Shown here: piece by piece, positions 50,501 through 58,384 of the stretch | Position numbering within the stretch: position 1 is the first letter of the stretch | Layout of the letters: each line of letters begins with the position of its first letter | Program-made: the position numbers and the translations under genes | Notes under the pieces: model-generated | The model's database searches: none | The model's input: the letters and a program-made list of their open reading frames with translations, nothing else | Told to the model about the DNA's origin: nothing | From: Alcanivoracaceae bacterium | GTDB taxonomy: Bacteria; Pseudomonadota; Gammaproteobacteria; Pseudomonadales; Alcanivoracaceae | DNA: 64,000 bases | NCBI GenBank assembly: GCA_023146255.1 | Contig: JAGLCJ010000012.1 | Span: 62,001-126,000 of the forward strand | Reading direction: 5' to 3'

Positions 50501-51511
50501 TTAACGGTAACCGGCACGGTCCATCAGTTTGACTGCTTCCACCTGACGTTTGCCGGCCACCGCAACGTTCAGGTCATCTCCACGGAACTCACCCCAGGCA
50601 GTGACCACACCGGTGGGCTGTACCGCCGGATTTACCGGGTACTCCATATTCTGCTCTGCCAGTAATTGCTGCGGCGCCGCCGTCGACATCCATTCCATCA
50701 ACTTGATCGCCTGATCACGATTCGGCGCATGCGCCGTCAGGCCAACACCGGAGATGTTGATGTGCACACCACTGCTGTCCTGATTGGCCCAGAACAGCGC
50801 CACCGGCAGATCCGGCTTCTCGGCAATCAATCGACCGAAGTAGTAGGTATTCACAATGCCAACGTCACACTGACCGGCGGCGATCGCTTCGATCAATGCG
50901 GTGTCGTTGGAGAACACATCCGTGGCGAGATTATCAACCCAACCGCGAACAATGGCTTCCGCCTTTTCCTCGCCATGACGCTCGATCATCGTCGCAACCA
51001 GTGACTGGTTATAGACCTTCTTCGAGGTCCGCAGGCACAAGCGGCCCTTCCAGGCCGGCTCCGCCAGTGCCTCATAACTGCTCAGCTCTTCCGGCTGCAC
51101 TCGGTCGGGGCTGTACACCAGAGTCCGGGCGCGCACGGTTTGACCAAACCAGCGATTATCAACATCACGCAAGTTGGCCGGAACATTGGTCGTCAACACC
51201 TCTGAGTCCACCGGCTGGAACAGACCCTGTTCGGTTGCCTGCCAGAGGTTGCCGGCATCCACGGTGATTAGCAGGTCCGCTGGGCTATTATTGCCTTCCG
51301 CTGCCAGTCGAGTAATGAGGGCACCGTCATCATCAGTGGTATAGCGGACCTTGACCCCGGTTTCCTGCGTATAGAGATCAAACACGGGGCGGATCAGGTG
51401 ATCCTTGCGGGAGGTATAGACCACCACCTCAGGATCCTTCGGAGGCTCGGAACAGGCCGCCAGCCAGCCGGCCAGTAATGACACAGAAACAAGGCGCAGG
51501 GTAATTCGCAT
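50501..51511 (-). CDS. ferric-iron ABC transporter substrate-binding lipoprotein (FbpA/FutA family)
   Basis: 336 aa from the ATG at 51511, supported by GGAG 7 nt upstream; the open frame to 51649 has no ribosome site. Lipobox WLAAC near residue 20. VVVYTSRKDHLIRPVFDLYTQETGVKV is the FbpA-type start, and the adjacent tyrosines in NTYYFGRL are the iron-coordinating pair of this family. The Fur box at 51541-51559 lies 30 bp before the start. A matching permease follows, so iron import is well supported. Confidence 0.92.
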   Translation of the reverse strand: MRITLRLVSVSLLAGWLAACSEPPKDPEVVVYTSRKDHLIRPVFDLYTQETGVKVRYTTDDDGALITRLAAEGNNSPADLLITVDAGNLWQATEQGLFQPVDSEVLTTNVPANLRDVDNRWFGQTVRARTLVYSPDRVQPEELSSYEALAEPAWKGRLCLRTSKKVYNQSLVATMIERHGEEKAEAIVRGWVDNLATDVFSNDTALIEAIAAGQCDVGIVNTYYFGRLIAEKPDLPVALFWANQDSSGVHINISGVGLTAHAPNRDQAIKLMEWMSTAAPQQLLAEQNMEYPVNPAVQPTGVVTAWGEFRGDDLNVAVAGKRQVEAVKLMDRAGYR

Positions 51512-51540
51512 GATCAGCTCCACCAGAGGCCAACAAGAAT

Positions 51541-51559
51541 AATAATGGTTCTCATTATC
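51541..51559 (-). promoter_or_regulatory. Fur box
   Basis: On the minus strand GATAATGAGAACCATTATT matches the 19-bp consensus GATAATGATAATCATTATC at 16 positions. It lies 29 bp upstream of the Fe-binding lipoprotein start, predicting repression by iron-loaded Fur. Confidence 0.88.
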
Positions 51560-51632
51560 TTGATGCGCCCGGGAATTACAAGTGGGGCAAGTGTGGAGAC
51601 GGACCTGACCCGCCGCCCTGACGGGCATCAAT

Positions 51633-51667
51633 AAAAAAGGCCGGGCCACGCCTGGCGCAGCCCGGCC
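51633..51667 (-). terminator. intrinsic terminator after the DUF4397 gene
   Basis: On the minus strand GGCCGGGC-N13-GCCCGGCC followed by TTTTTTAT, starting 17 bp after the DUF4397 stop. Confidence 0.88.
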
Positions 51668-51683
51668 GTTCGCTCGCCCTGGC

Positions 51684-53117
51684 TTAGTCGCTCAGCACCA
51701 CAAAGGCAAAATCCTGACCTGCCGCCGCCGGGTTGGTCGCCACCAGCGTGACAATATCCCCTGCCGCCAGAGCCACATCGGTCTGGTCAATCGCCACGGT
51801 GTACTCACCTCCTGCCCCCGGCACCGCAACCCGGACATCATAATTGCCAGCCGCCAGGCCGATGTAGCCGGTGACGCTCTGGTACTCGAAACCCGGGAGT
51901 GTCGGTGCCACTTCGCCCATTTCAATGGCGGCAACGGTCTCGTCGCCAGCCGGAGTAATGAATACCGCCACAGTGCCAGCCAGCGACGCCGCATGAATGG
52001 CACGCACTCTCGCCTCGGTGGCAATACTGCGGCGATCGTCCTCCGCCAGCAGCAGGGTCAAGTCTGGGTCTCCCATCGCCGGCAGATCTCCCGCCGCCAG
52101 TGCCGTGTAGGCAGTGCCGGCGGCAAGGGTGACATCGCTGACGCTGATCGGCGCACCCGTCGCACCGCCCCCATCTGCATTGACCGCAAAGGCGTAGTCC
52201 GCAGCCGGCGTCAGGTCGGCGAGCGTCTCACTGCTGCGATAATCAAACGCATCGATCACTTCCGTGGTCGCCAGCATGATGCTGTCGGCAGTCGCGAACA
52301 CCTCCGCCGCACCGACACCAGATGCGGCATGAACCACCCGCAGATCGGCGCGAGCATCGATATCAGTCAGGGTAAAATCCGCGTCGGCATCACCGGTCGA
52401 TACCAGCAACCTCACCGGTGCACCCGGACCATAGCTGTCGATCGCCAGCACCATAAGATCGGCACCTCCAGGCAAGGTAATTTCACCGGAATCAAAAACC
52501 GGCGTGGAGCTTGCTGCGGGCGTCACGCGAATCTGATATTGCCCGGCAGGCACCGTCAGTGCCTCGGTGTAATCACGCAGATTGAAGGTCACCAGCGGTG
52601 TCGCCGATGCAAGATCGACGCCCGGAGCGGTGACATAAACACTGACGCCACCGGGGAGTGCCGTTTCTGCCGCCGCAGATGCATGTACCACCTGCACACG
52701 GGTCTCAGTGCTTGCCACGGAAGTTTTCGGAGTAACAATCACTTCCGGACCAAACGCTGCATCACCGACCGCGTCCAGATTACCGATGGCCACGACAGTG
52801 GTGGTTTCACCGCGGTTCAGCGTCAGATCGACAGGCGCAACCACTTCGCTGACCTGATCACCCGGCAGCACCCCATCAACAGAGACTGAGTAGCTGGCGG
52901 CGCGCAGAACAAGCTTCGATGTTGCCTGACCGTACTCCAGCCCCTGCACCGCTGAAAGCGGCCCACCGTTGGCATTCACGTTCACAGCCGGCGCGTTTCC
53001 GGCTGCATGAATCACTCTCAGCTCTGATCGTGGCGTATTGCTGTCTCCTCCACAGGCTGAAAGAAACGTCGCCGCCAACACAGCACCCACTGACAACCAT
53101 ATCTTCTGCCTTGCCAT
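51684..53117 (-). CDS. DUF4397-repeat lipoprotein
   Basis: 477 aa. Lipobox LSAC near residues 19-22. Four DUF4397-type repeats start with the HA motif at about residues 33 (LRVIHAAG), 141 (VQVVHAS), 259 (LRVVHAAS) and 371 (VRAIHAAS), each about 110 aa of beta-sandwich. GGAGG precedes the ATG. Secreted or surface-exposed role; function unknown. It is a single gene with its own terminator, followed on the same strand by the Fur-controlled iron operon. Confidence 0.85.
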   Translation of the reverse strand: MARQKIWLSVGAVLAATFLSACGGDSNTPRSELRVIHAAGNAPAVNVNANGGPLSAVQGLEYGQATSKLVLRAASYSVSVDGVLPGDQVSEVVAPVDLTLNRGETTTVVAIGNLDAVGDAAFGPEVIVTPKTSVASTETRVQVVHASAAAETALPGGVSVYVTAPGVDLASATPLVTFNLRDYTEALTVPAGQYQIRVTPAASSTPVFDSGEITLPGGADLMVLAIDSYGPGAPVRLLVSTGDADADFTLTDIDARADLRVVHAASGVGAAEVFATADSIMLATTEVIDAFDYRSSETLADLTPAADYAFAVNADGGGATGAPISVSDVTLAAGTAYTALAAGDLPAMGDPDLTLLLAEDDRRSIATEARVRAIHAASLAGTVAVFITPAGDETVAAIEMGEVAPTLPGFEYQSVTGYIGLAAGNYDVRVAVPGAGGEYTVAIDQTDVALAAGDIVTLVATNPAAAGQDFAFVVLSD

Positions 53118-53337
53118 TGCACACCTCCAGACTGTTGTAATGAAAATCCATCAGAAAGAGCTGCAATGTTGATGGGGTGCCGTCAACGAACGGTCAATTG
53201 CACAGAACAAGATAAAAAAAATACAGAACTGCGACACAACCGTGAAACGGTCGTGATCACAACGTAACGAAGGGGTGAAAAGTTTCTTGCCGGGAAAGCC
53301 GTTATTCCTAGCGGAGGGGTCGTAGCAGTTTCCGATC

Positions 53338-54540
53338 TCAGCCCAGCGGCGCGTCGTCGAAACGACCGAGCGCTTGCCGCGCCAGCAATCCTTTGAAAAT
53401 ATGATGCCGGTCGACCATCGACATGCCGGCATTGCGAACAAAACGCAGCACAGGCGAACGCTGCTCGAACAGCACCTTGAAGCCACGCATGGCGGATACC
53501 ACCATGGCGTTGTGGCCACGACGACGGCGCTGGTAACGCTGCAATAACGGCAGGGAATGCCACTGCCTGCCCGCTGCCAGCGCCCGGCAAATTTCCTCGG
53601 CCAGCACCGCCGCATCCAGCAAACCAAGATTGATACCCTGCCCGGCCAGTGGATGCACCACGTGCGCCGCATCACCAATCAGGGCAACGCCATCCGCGAC
53701 ATAATTTCCGGCATGCAGATCATGAATGGGAAACGCCAGACGCTCACTGGCAAGACTGATCTCGCCAAGCCAGGACTGGGTTGCCTTAGTCAGCTCACGG
53801 GCAAATCCGTCACCCGGAAGCTGCATCAATTGTTGCGCCCGTTCCGGCCACAACGACCAGACCAGCGAACAGCTGTGGCCGTCGCCATAAAGCGGCAACA
53901 ACGCCACCGGACCACTATCAAGAAAGGCCTGACGGGCACAGCGCTGATGCGGAAGCTCGGTCGTCAGTGTTGCAACAATCGCTACGTGGCCAGTATCGCG
54001 AGATTGCGCTTGCAAGCCAGCGGCACTGCGCACCATTGAACGGGCGCCGTCGGCACCGACCAGCAGGCGTGTTTTCAGCACCTCTCCATCACTGAGGGCA
54101 ATCCGCCAGCCGTCATCAGCACGGGCAATGGCGCTGACCCGGCAATCGTTACGCCACTGAACCCGGGTAAGACTCAGGCAGCGCTGGTAAAGCGCGGCAA
54201 CAACTGCATCATTTTCCACCAGCGTACCCAGATGGCTGGCGTTGGCATCCGCTGCGCTGAAATGCACCTCACCGGTGCCATCGCCGTCACGCACTTCCAT
54301 CTGTTCATAGGGTTGCATGCGAGCCACTGGCATCAGCGGCCACACTTGCGCGCGTTGCAGCAGGGATTCACTGGTCTCGGTCAGCGCGGAAACCCGCAAG
54401 GCCGATTCCCCCTGGGGATACTGTGGCGCTGGCGCTGCATCCAGCAAAACAATCTGCAGCGACTGCTCTGCCAGCGACGCCGCCAGCATGCCGCCAGCCA
54501 TGCCACCACCCACAATGACAATATCGATATCAGGCGGCAC
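53338..54540 (-). CDS. ubiH: UbiH/UbiF-family FAD-dependent ubiquinone hydroxylase
   Basis: 400 aa from a GTG at 54540 that overlaps the pepP stop by 11 nt. FAD motif IVIVGGGMAGGMLAASLAEQ at residues about 7-26 and GDAAHVVHPLAGQGINLGLLDA near 290 are the hallmarks. It hydroxylates the ubiquinone ring; pepP-ubiH order agrees with UbiH. UbiF or UbiI cannot be excluded. The second hydroxylase gene often next in line is absent here. Confidence 0.88.
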   Translation of the reverse strand: MPPDIDIVIVGGGMAGGMLAASLAEQSLQIVLLDAAPAPQYPQGESALRVSALTETSESLLQRAQVWPLMPVARMQPYEQMEVRDGDGTGEVHFSAADANASHLGTLVENDAVVAALYQRCLSLTRVQWRNDCRVSAIARADDGWRIALSDGEVLKTRLLVGADGARSMVRSAAGLQAQSRDTGHVAIVATLTTELPHQRCARQAFLDSGPVALLPLYGDGHSCSLVWSLWPERAQQLMQLPGDGFARELTKATQSWLGEISLASERLAFPIHDLHAGNYVADGVALIGDAAHVVHPLAGQGINLGLLDAAVLAEEICRALAAGRQWHSLPLLQRYQRRRRGHNAMVVSAMRGFKVLFEQRSPVLRFVRNAGMSMVDRHHIFKGLLARQALGRFDDAPLG

Positions 54541-55855
54541 GTTTTTTCTTCTTCATCAGCTTTTCGATGTCGGCAACCGACTTCGGCACATCATTGGTGA
54601 AAATCTCATGGCCCTTGCGGGTCACCGCCACATCATCCTCGATGCGAATACCAATGCCGCGCCATTTTGCTGCAACGGTGTCATCGTCCGGCGCAATATA
54701 GATCCCCGGCTCCACCGTCATCACCATGCCCGGCTCAAGCACTCGCCATTCGTCGTGGACCTTGTAGTCGCCGACATCATGCACATCAAGACCGAGCCAG
54801 TGGCCGGTGCGATGCATATAGAAACGCCGGTAGGCTTCCTGTTCGATAAGCTCATTGACCTCGCCCTTGAGCAACCCCAGATCCTTCATGCCCTGCGTCA
54901 GCACCTGCACTGCCGCCTCGTGCGGATCATTCCAGTGCCGGCCCGGCCGAACCTGATCAATGGCCGCCAGCTGCGACGCCAGCACCACTTCATACACAGC
55001 TTGCTGCTCTGCCGAGAATTTTCCATTTACCGGGAAGGTGCGGGTAATGTCCGAGGCATAACATTCAAACTCAGCCCCGGCATCCACCAGCACCAGATCA
55101 CCATCCTTCAGTTTCTGGTCATTATTGATGTAATGCAGGATGCAGCCGTTCCGACCGCCACCGACGATGGTCGGATAGGCTGGAGACCGGGCACCGTGAC
55201 GCATGAACTCATGGATGTATTCGGCTTCGAGCTGGTATTCGTACATCCCCGGCGCCACCGCCAGCATGGCGCGGACATGGCCCGCGGCAGCAATTTCACC
55301 GGCACGGCGCATGACTTTCATTTCTGCCGCCGTCTTGAACAATCGTTGATCGTGCAGCAGATGGGTCAGAGCAAGAAACTCGCCCGGCGGATGGGCGCCA
55401 CTGCGCACCTTGGCTCGAATACTGTTAACCCAGCTCATCACCTGACGATCAAAATCGGTATCGCGCCCCATGTCGTAATAGACACGATCACGACCTTCGA
55501 TCAGACCGGGCAGGATTTCATCAATATCGGAAATCGGAAAGGCATCGTCAGCGCCGTAATCGCTGACCGCACCTTCCGGGCCGCTGCGATAGCCATGCCA
55601 GGTTTCCATCTCCCGATTGCGCTCGCGACAGAACACCACAAACTCGCCGTGTTCACGACCAGGAATCAGGGCCATCACCGCTTCCGGCTCGGGAAAACCG
55701 GACAGGTACCAGAAGTCGCTGTCCTGCCGGTAGAGATGATCGATATCGCGATTACGACGCCGCTCCGGCGCCGCCGGTAAAATGGCGATGCTGTTCTCTT
55801 CCATGTTGTCCATCAGCTCGCGGCGGCGACGGGCAAATTCCTGACGGGAGATCAT
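54530..55855 (-). CDS. pepP: Xaa-Pro aminopeptidase P
   Basis: 441 aa dimanganese peptidase that removes residues before proline. N-terminal creatinase-like domain (residues about 5-170), then the pita-bread domain with metal ligands: LVDAGAEFECYASDITRTFPV (two Asp), HRTGHWLGLDVHD (His) and MTVEPGIYI...RIEDDVAVT (two Glu). Middle gene of ygfB-pepP-ubiH; the C-terminus is Lys-rich and overlaps ubiH. Confidence 0.95.
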   Translation of the reverse strand: MISRQEFARRRRELMDNMEENSIAILPAAPERRRNRDIDHLYRQDSDFWYLSGFPEPEAVMALIPGREHGEFVVFCRERNREMETWHGYRSGPEGAVSDYGADDAFPISDIDEILPGLIEGRDRVYYDMGRDTDFDRQVMSWVNSIRAKVRSGAHPPGEFLALTHLLHDQRLFKTAAEMKVMRRAGEIAAAGHVRAMLAVAPGMYEYQLEAEYIHEFMRHGARSPAYPTIVGGGRNGCILHYINNDQKLKDGDLVLVDAGAEFECYASDITRTFPVNGKFSAEQQAVYEVVLASQLAAIDQVRPGRHWNDPHEAAVQVLTQGMKDLGLLKGEVNELIEQEAYRRFYMHRTGHWLGLDVHDVGDYKVHDEWRVLEPGMVMTVEPGIYIAPDDDTVAAKWRGIGIRIEDDVAVTRKGHEIFTNDVPKSVADIEKLMKKKKRAA

Positions 55856-55887
55856 CGCTGTACTACCTCACATCTGCTCAAAGGGGC

Positions 55888-56472
55888 TTAATGCCGGGTC
55901 ACGGGGGCGGACTGCTTCTCAGGCTGACGGGCCTTGAGTTGCCATTCGGTGAAGACCATCAACGCCGCCATGCGGCAATGCTCAGTGACCTGAGACAGCA
56001 GCGCCTCTTCTTCCTCGCCATCCCCCTCAGGCACATCCACCTGACTGACCGCTGCCAGATCAGCAATGGCTTCCTGCAGCGCCGGCGCCAGCTCAGCATC
56101 CTTAACTCCCGCAGAACCGGTGCCAAAGCCGGTAAGGAAGCCCTCACACCACTGTGCCAGTGCAGCGACCCGCAAACCGAGGTCTTCGTCATCATCCGGC
56201 AACAGCAGGGTCAGATCGAGGCCGTCGCCATCGAATGCGGTCACCGCCTGATCACGCAGTGCCACCAGCAAATCCGCGGCCCGCTCCGGCCAGCCGTCCG
56301 GCAACTCGGCATGGCTGGCCAATACCCCGAGCAGGGTCGGCGCTTCGGTTTCAATGCCGGTGCTGAGCAAACCGCAAATCACGCCATGCAGCTCGGATGG
56401 ACTATGGCGCACACCGGCATGGCTCAGGGCCTCGGCCAGTGGATGAAACAGGTCAGAATCAGTATCAGTCAT
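55888..56472 (-). CDS. ygfB: UPF0149 family protein YgfB
   Basis: 194 aa, acidic, helical. GVRHSPSELHGVICGLL and WCEGFLTGFG are family hallmarks. YgfB family members in Pseudomonas modulate AlpA-dependent gene expression; in others the role is unknown. First gene of ygfB-pepP-ubiH, divergent from the zapB-like/zapA unit. Confidence 0.9.
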   Translation of the reverse strand: MTDTDSDLFHPLAEALSHAGVRHSPSELHGVICGLLSTGIETEAPTLLGVLASHAELPDGWPERAADLLVALRDQAVTAFDGDGLDLTLLLPDDDEDLGLRVAALAQWCEGFLTGFGTGSAGVKDAELAPALQEAIADLAAVSQVDVPEGDGEEEEALLSQVTEHCRMAALMVFTEWQLKARQPEKQSAPVTRH

Positions 56473-56536
56473 GGTCGCACTTGATAAAAAATGTGGGAAA
56501 GATCGCTAACTGTCTGGCAGCAAAGCAGAATCCGCG

Positions 56537-56565
56537 TTGACCGGCCGCAAACGCCTGTCTATAGT
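56537..56565 (+). promoter_or_regulatory. predicted sigma-70 promoter of zapB-like/zapA
   Basis: TTGACC (56537-56542), exactly 17 bp, then TATAGT (56560-56565). Predicted start of transcription is about 56572. Confidence 0.65.
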
Positions 56566-56627
56566 CAGGTGTCAGGGGGGATATCTCCGCGGGACAATTA
56601 CCATAGGCGAAGAGCTTGCCATTTGCC

Positions 56628-56840
56628 ATGACCACGGAACAGCAGCTTCAACAACTTGAACAGCGTATCGAGGAACTGGTCAGCATCAGTGCCCGGTTGC
56701 GCCGTGAGAATCAGGCTCTCCAGGTGCGGGAGCACAAGCTCGTGGAAGAACGCGCTGACCTGCTGAAAAAAAATGATGTCGCCAAATCGAAAGTCGAGGC
56801 CATCATTTCCCGTCTCAAATCACTGGAGCAGGAGCCATGA
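56628..56840 (+). CDS. small coiled-coil protein (TIGR02449 type, ZapB-like)
   Basis: 70 aa from the ATG at 56628 (MTTEQQLQQLEQRIEELV); a TTG at 56616 would add four residues and sits nearer to GAAGAG. Nearly all of it is a heptad coiled coil with a conserved IISRLKSLEQE end. It overlaps zapA by ATGA. In Pseudomonas-type genomes this small gene always precedes zapA; involvement in Z-ring organisation is inferred from that. Confidence 0.8.
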   Translation: MTTEQQLQQLEQRIEELVSISARLRRENQALQVREHKLVEERADLLKKNDVAKSKVEAIISRLKSLEQEP

Positions 56841-57136
56841 GCGAAGCCTCGTCAGTGGTCGTCCATCTTCTCGACAAGGAATTCCGTGTCGGCTGCCCGC
56901 CCGAGGAAAAGGAAAACCTGATTCGTGCTGCCCGCTTTCTGGACGACAAGATGCGCGAGATCCGCGCCTCCAATGTACTCGGCCTTGAACGGATTGCCGT
57001 TATGGCAGCTCTGAACCTTGCCCACGAGTTGCTGCTGGCCAATGGCCAGTTGTCCGTGCAGCAAGATGGCGGTAACCGGGTTGGACGTCTGCTGGAACGA
57101 GTTGAAGCCGAACTGTCGGCACTGCGCGAAAACTGA
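56837..57136 (+). CDS. zapA: cell division protein ZapA
   Basis: 99 aa. VVVHLLDKEFRVGCPPEEKENLIRAARFLDDKMREIR is the ZapA globular head, followed by a C-terminal coiled coil. It bundles FtsZ protofilaments. Upstream coupling to the coiled-coil gene and the 6S RNA gene just downstream are the typical gammaproteobacterial order. Confidence 0.93.
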   Translation: MSEASSVVVHLLDKEFRVGCPPEEKENLIRAARFLDDKMREIRASNVLGLERIAVMAALNLAHELLLANGQLSVQQDGGNRVGRLLERVEAELSALREN

Positions 57137-57153
57137 TTCCGTCCCGATCAGAC

Positions 57154-57185
57154 TTGTCTCAATCCTCACGGCTCTGCGCTATACT
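57154..57185 (+). promoter_or_regulatory. predicted 6S RNA promoter
   Basis: TATACT (57180-57185) is a good -10, 7 bp before the predicted 5' end of the RNA. TTGTCT at 57154-57159 would be a -35 but with a 20-bp gap, and TCTCAA (57157-57162) gives 17 bp. Confidence 0.45.
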
Positions 57186-57191
57186 GATTCC

Positions 57192-57378
57192 GGTGTTCCC
57201 TGGTGTGCTCGCCAGCGAGGCTATGTCCCTGAGCCGATGTTTTATACCCCGGGGGCGAACACAGTGGCACTGTGTGCATGTCCGCTGCGGCGGAAAGCCT
57301 GACGTTCCATTTGCCGTCTCCACCTTGAACCTTTGGGTTCAAGGACCAGGCCAGCAGCGGCACGTTCGGGGAACACCT
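57192..57378 (+). ncRNA. ssrS: 6S RNA
   Basis: About 187 nt between zapA and ygfA, the standard location. It binds the sigma-70 holoenzyme and mimics an open promoter. The ends pair (GGTGTTCCC at 57192-57200 with GGGAACACC at 57369-57377). Inner conserved parts match E. coli 6S: GTCCCTGAGCCGAT (57225-57238), and the hairpin CACCTTGAACC...GGTTCAAGG (about 57320-57342). Exact ends are approximate. Confidence 0.9.
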
Positions 57379-57424
57379 TTAATCCAGAGCACCGGGCCGG
57401 ATGCCCGGGACACGGGCCAGCCTG

Positions 57425-58009
57425 ATGACCCTCAAAGCTGATGACCGGCAACTTCGCCAGCAATTGCGCCGCGACATGCGTCGGCGCCGGCAGGCACTGA
57501 GTCCGGCCGAGCAACGCGCCGCCAGTCATGGTTTTGCCGGCAAACTTTCCAGCTCCCTGACTTTCCGTCGTGCCCGACATATCGGCCTGTATCTGGCCGC
57601 CGACGGTGAGCTCGATCCCCTTCCCGCCCTGCTTCGTGCCGACAATGCCAAACGCACCCTGTACTTGCCAGTGCTGCCAAAGCATGCCGATGCGGTGCTG
57701 CATTTTGTTCGCTGGACACCGGGCGAGCCACTGGTAGCAAACCGCTACGGCATTGGTGAACCCGCCATACAGGGTCGCCATCTGACGCCGCTTTGGCGAC
57801 TGGATCTGTTGTTGTTGCCGCTGGTTGCGTTTGATGTCGAGGGGAACCGACTGGGAATGGGTGGCGGGTTTTACGACCGGGCACTGTCAGCCCTGCAACG
57901 CCAACCGAAAAGGCCACACCTTACCGGTGTCGCCCATCATTTTCAGAAAACCGGAATACTACCGCTGGCGCCGTGGGACCAGCCCCTGGACGAGATCATC
58001 ACAGACTAA
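57425..58009 (+). CDS. ygfA: 5-formyltetrahydrofolate cyclo-ligase
   Basis: 194 aa from the ATG at 57425; the frame runs from 57401. Converts 5-formyl-THF to 5,10-methenyl-THF with ATP. DMRRRRQALSPAEQRAAS, the phosphate-binding VAFDVEGNRLGMGGGFYDR, and ATP-site residues are present. Its placement after 6S RNA is conserved, and one 6S-ygfA transcript is known in E. coli. Confidence 0.94.
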   Translation: MTLKADDRQLRQQLRRDMRRRRQALSPAEQRAASHGFAGKLSSSLTFRRARHIGLYLAADGELDPLPALLRADNAKRTLYLPVLPKHADAVLHFVRWTPGEPLVANRYGIGEPAIQGRHLTPLWRLDLLLLPLVAFDVEGNRLGMGGGFYDRALSALQRQPKRPHLTGVAHHFQKTGILPLAPWDQPLDEIITD

Positions 58010-58023
58010 ACGATGCGCTGGAT

Positions 58024-58176
58024 TCAACGACTGAGGGTGGGTGCGATCTGCCCCTGATAACCCGCCAGTGTATCGCCGCGACCTTCGCCACCACCGTGGC
58101 TGATGGCACTGAACAACACCCCCGCAGCGAACAGTACGGCCAGAATCAGCAGAGCATCCGGCTTCTTGTTATTCAT
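58024..58176 (-). CDS. 50-aa single-pass membrane peptide
   Basis: Read from the sequence: ATG at 58176, stop at 58024-58026, beginning MNNKKPDALLILAVLFAAGV. A single membrane helix at residues about 8-25 is followed by a Gly/His tail (ISHGGGEGRGDT). Two lysines before the helix favour a cytoplasmic N-terminus. TGGAA just before the ATG is a weak ribosome site. Not recognised as a known protein; convergent with ygfA. Confidence 0.55.
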   Translation of the reverse strand: MNNKKPDALLILAVLFAAGVLFSAISHGGGEGRGDTLAGYQGQIAPTLSR

Positions 58177-58344
58177 TTCCAGTTACCCCAAATACAAAGA
58201 CGTCACGAAAAATTCACAAGGACGGCCACTTTAGGCCGAAGATTGTTTACAGAATGCGAAGCGGTTCAAAAAATGACCAATATCAGACGAGAAGTCAATA
58301 AGTTACGACGTGAATCACAAAATTTCGGTGAGGTTCTGTGGATA

Positions 58345-58362
58345 ACTGTTCGTATGAACAGT
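58345..58362. promoter_or_regulatory. inverted repeat resembling a LexA box
   Basis: ACTGTTC-GTAT-GAACAGT. The core CTGT-N8-ACAG fits the gammaproteobacterial LexA pattern, though the centre is not AT-rich. It lies 22 bp after the ilvA stop and about 170 bp upstream of the 50-aa peptide gene, on the strand that would drive it. Confidence 0.4.
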
Positions 58363-58384
58363 ATATGAACTGCCAGTATTCAGC

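Noticed and set aside
54317..55780. 487-aa plus-strand open frame
   Set aside because: Antisense of ubiH and pepP.
57242..57781. Minus-strand frame across 6S RNA and ygfA
   Set aside because: Covers the 6S RNA and ygfA on the other strand; no family features.
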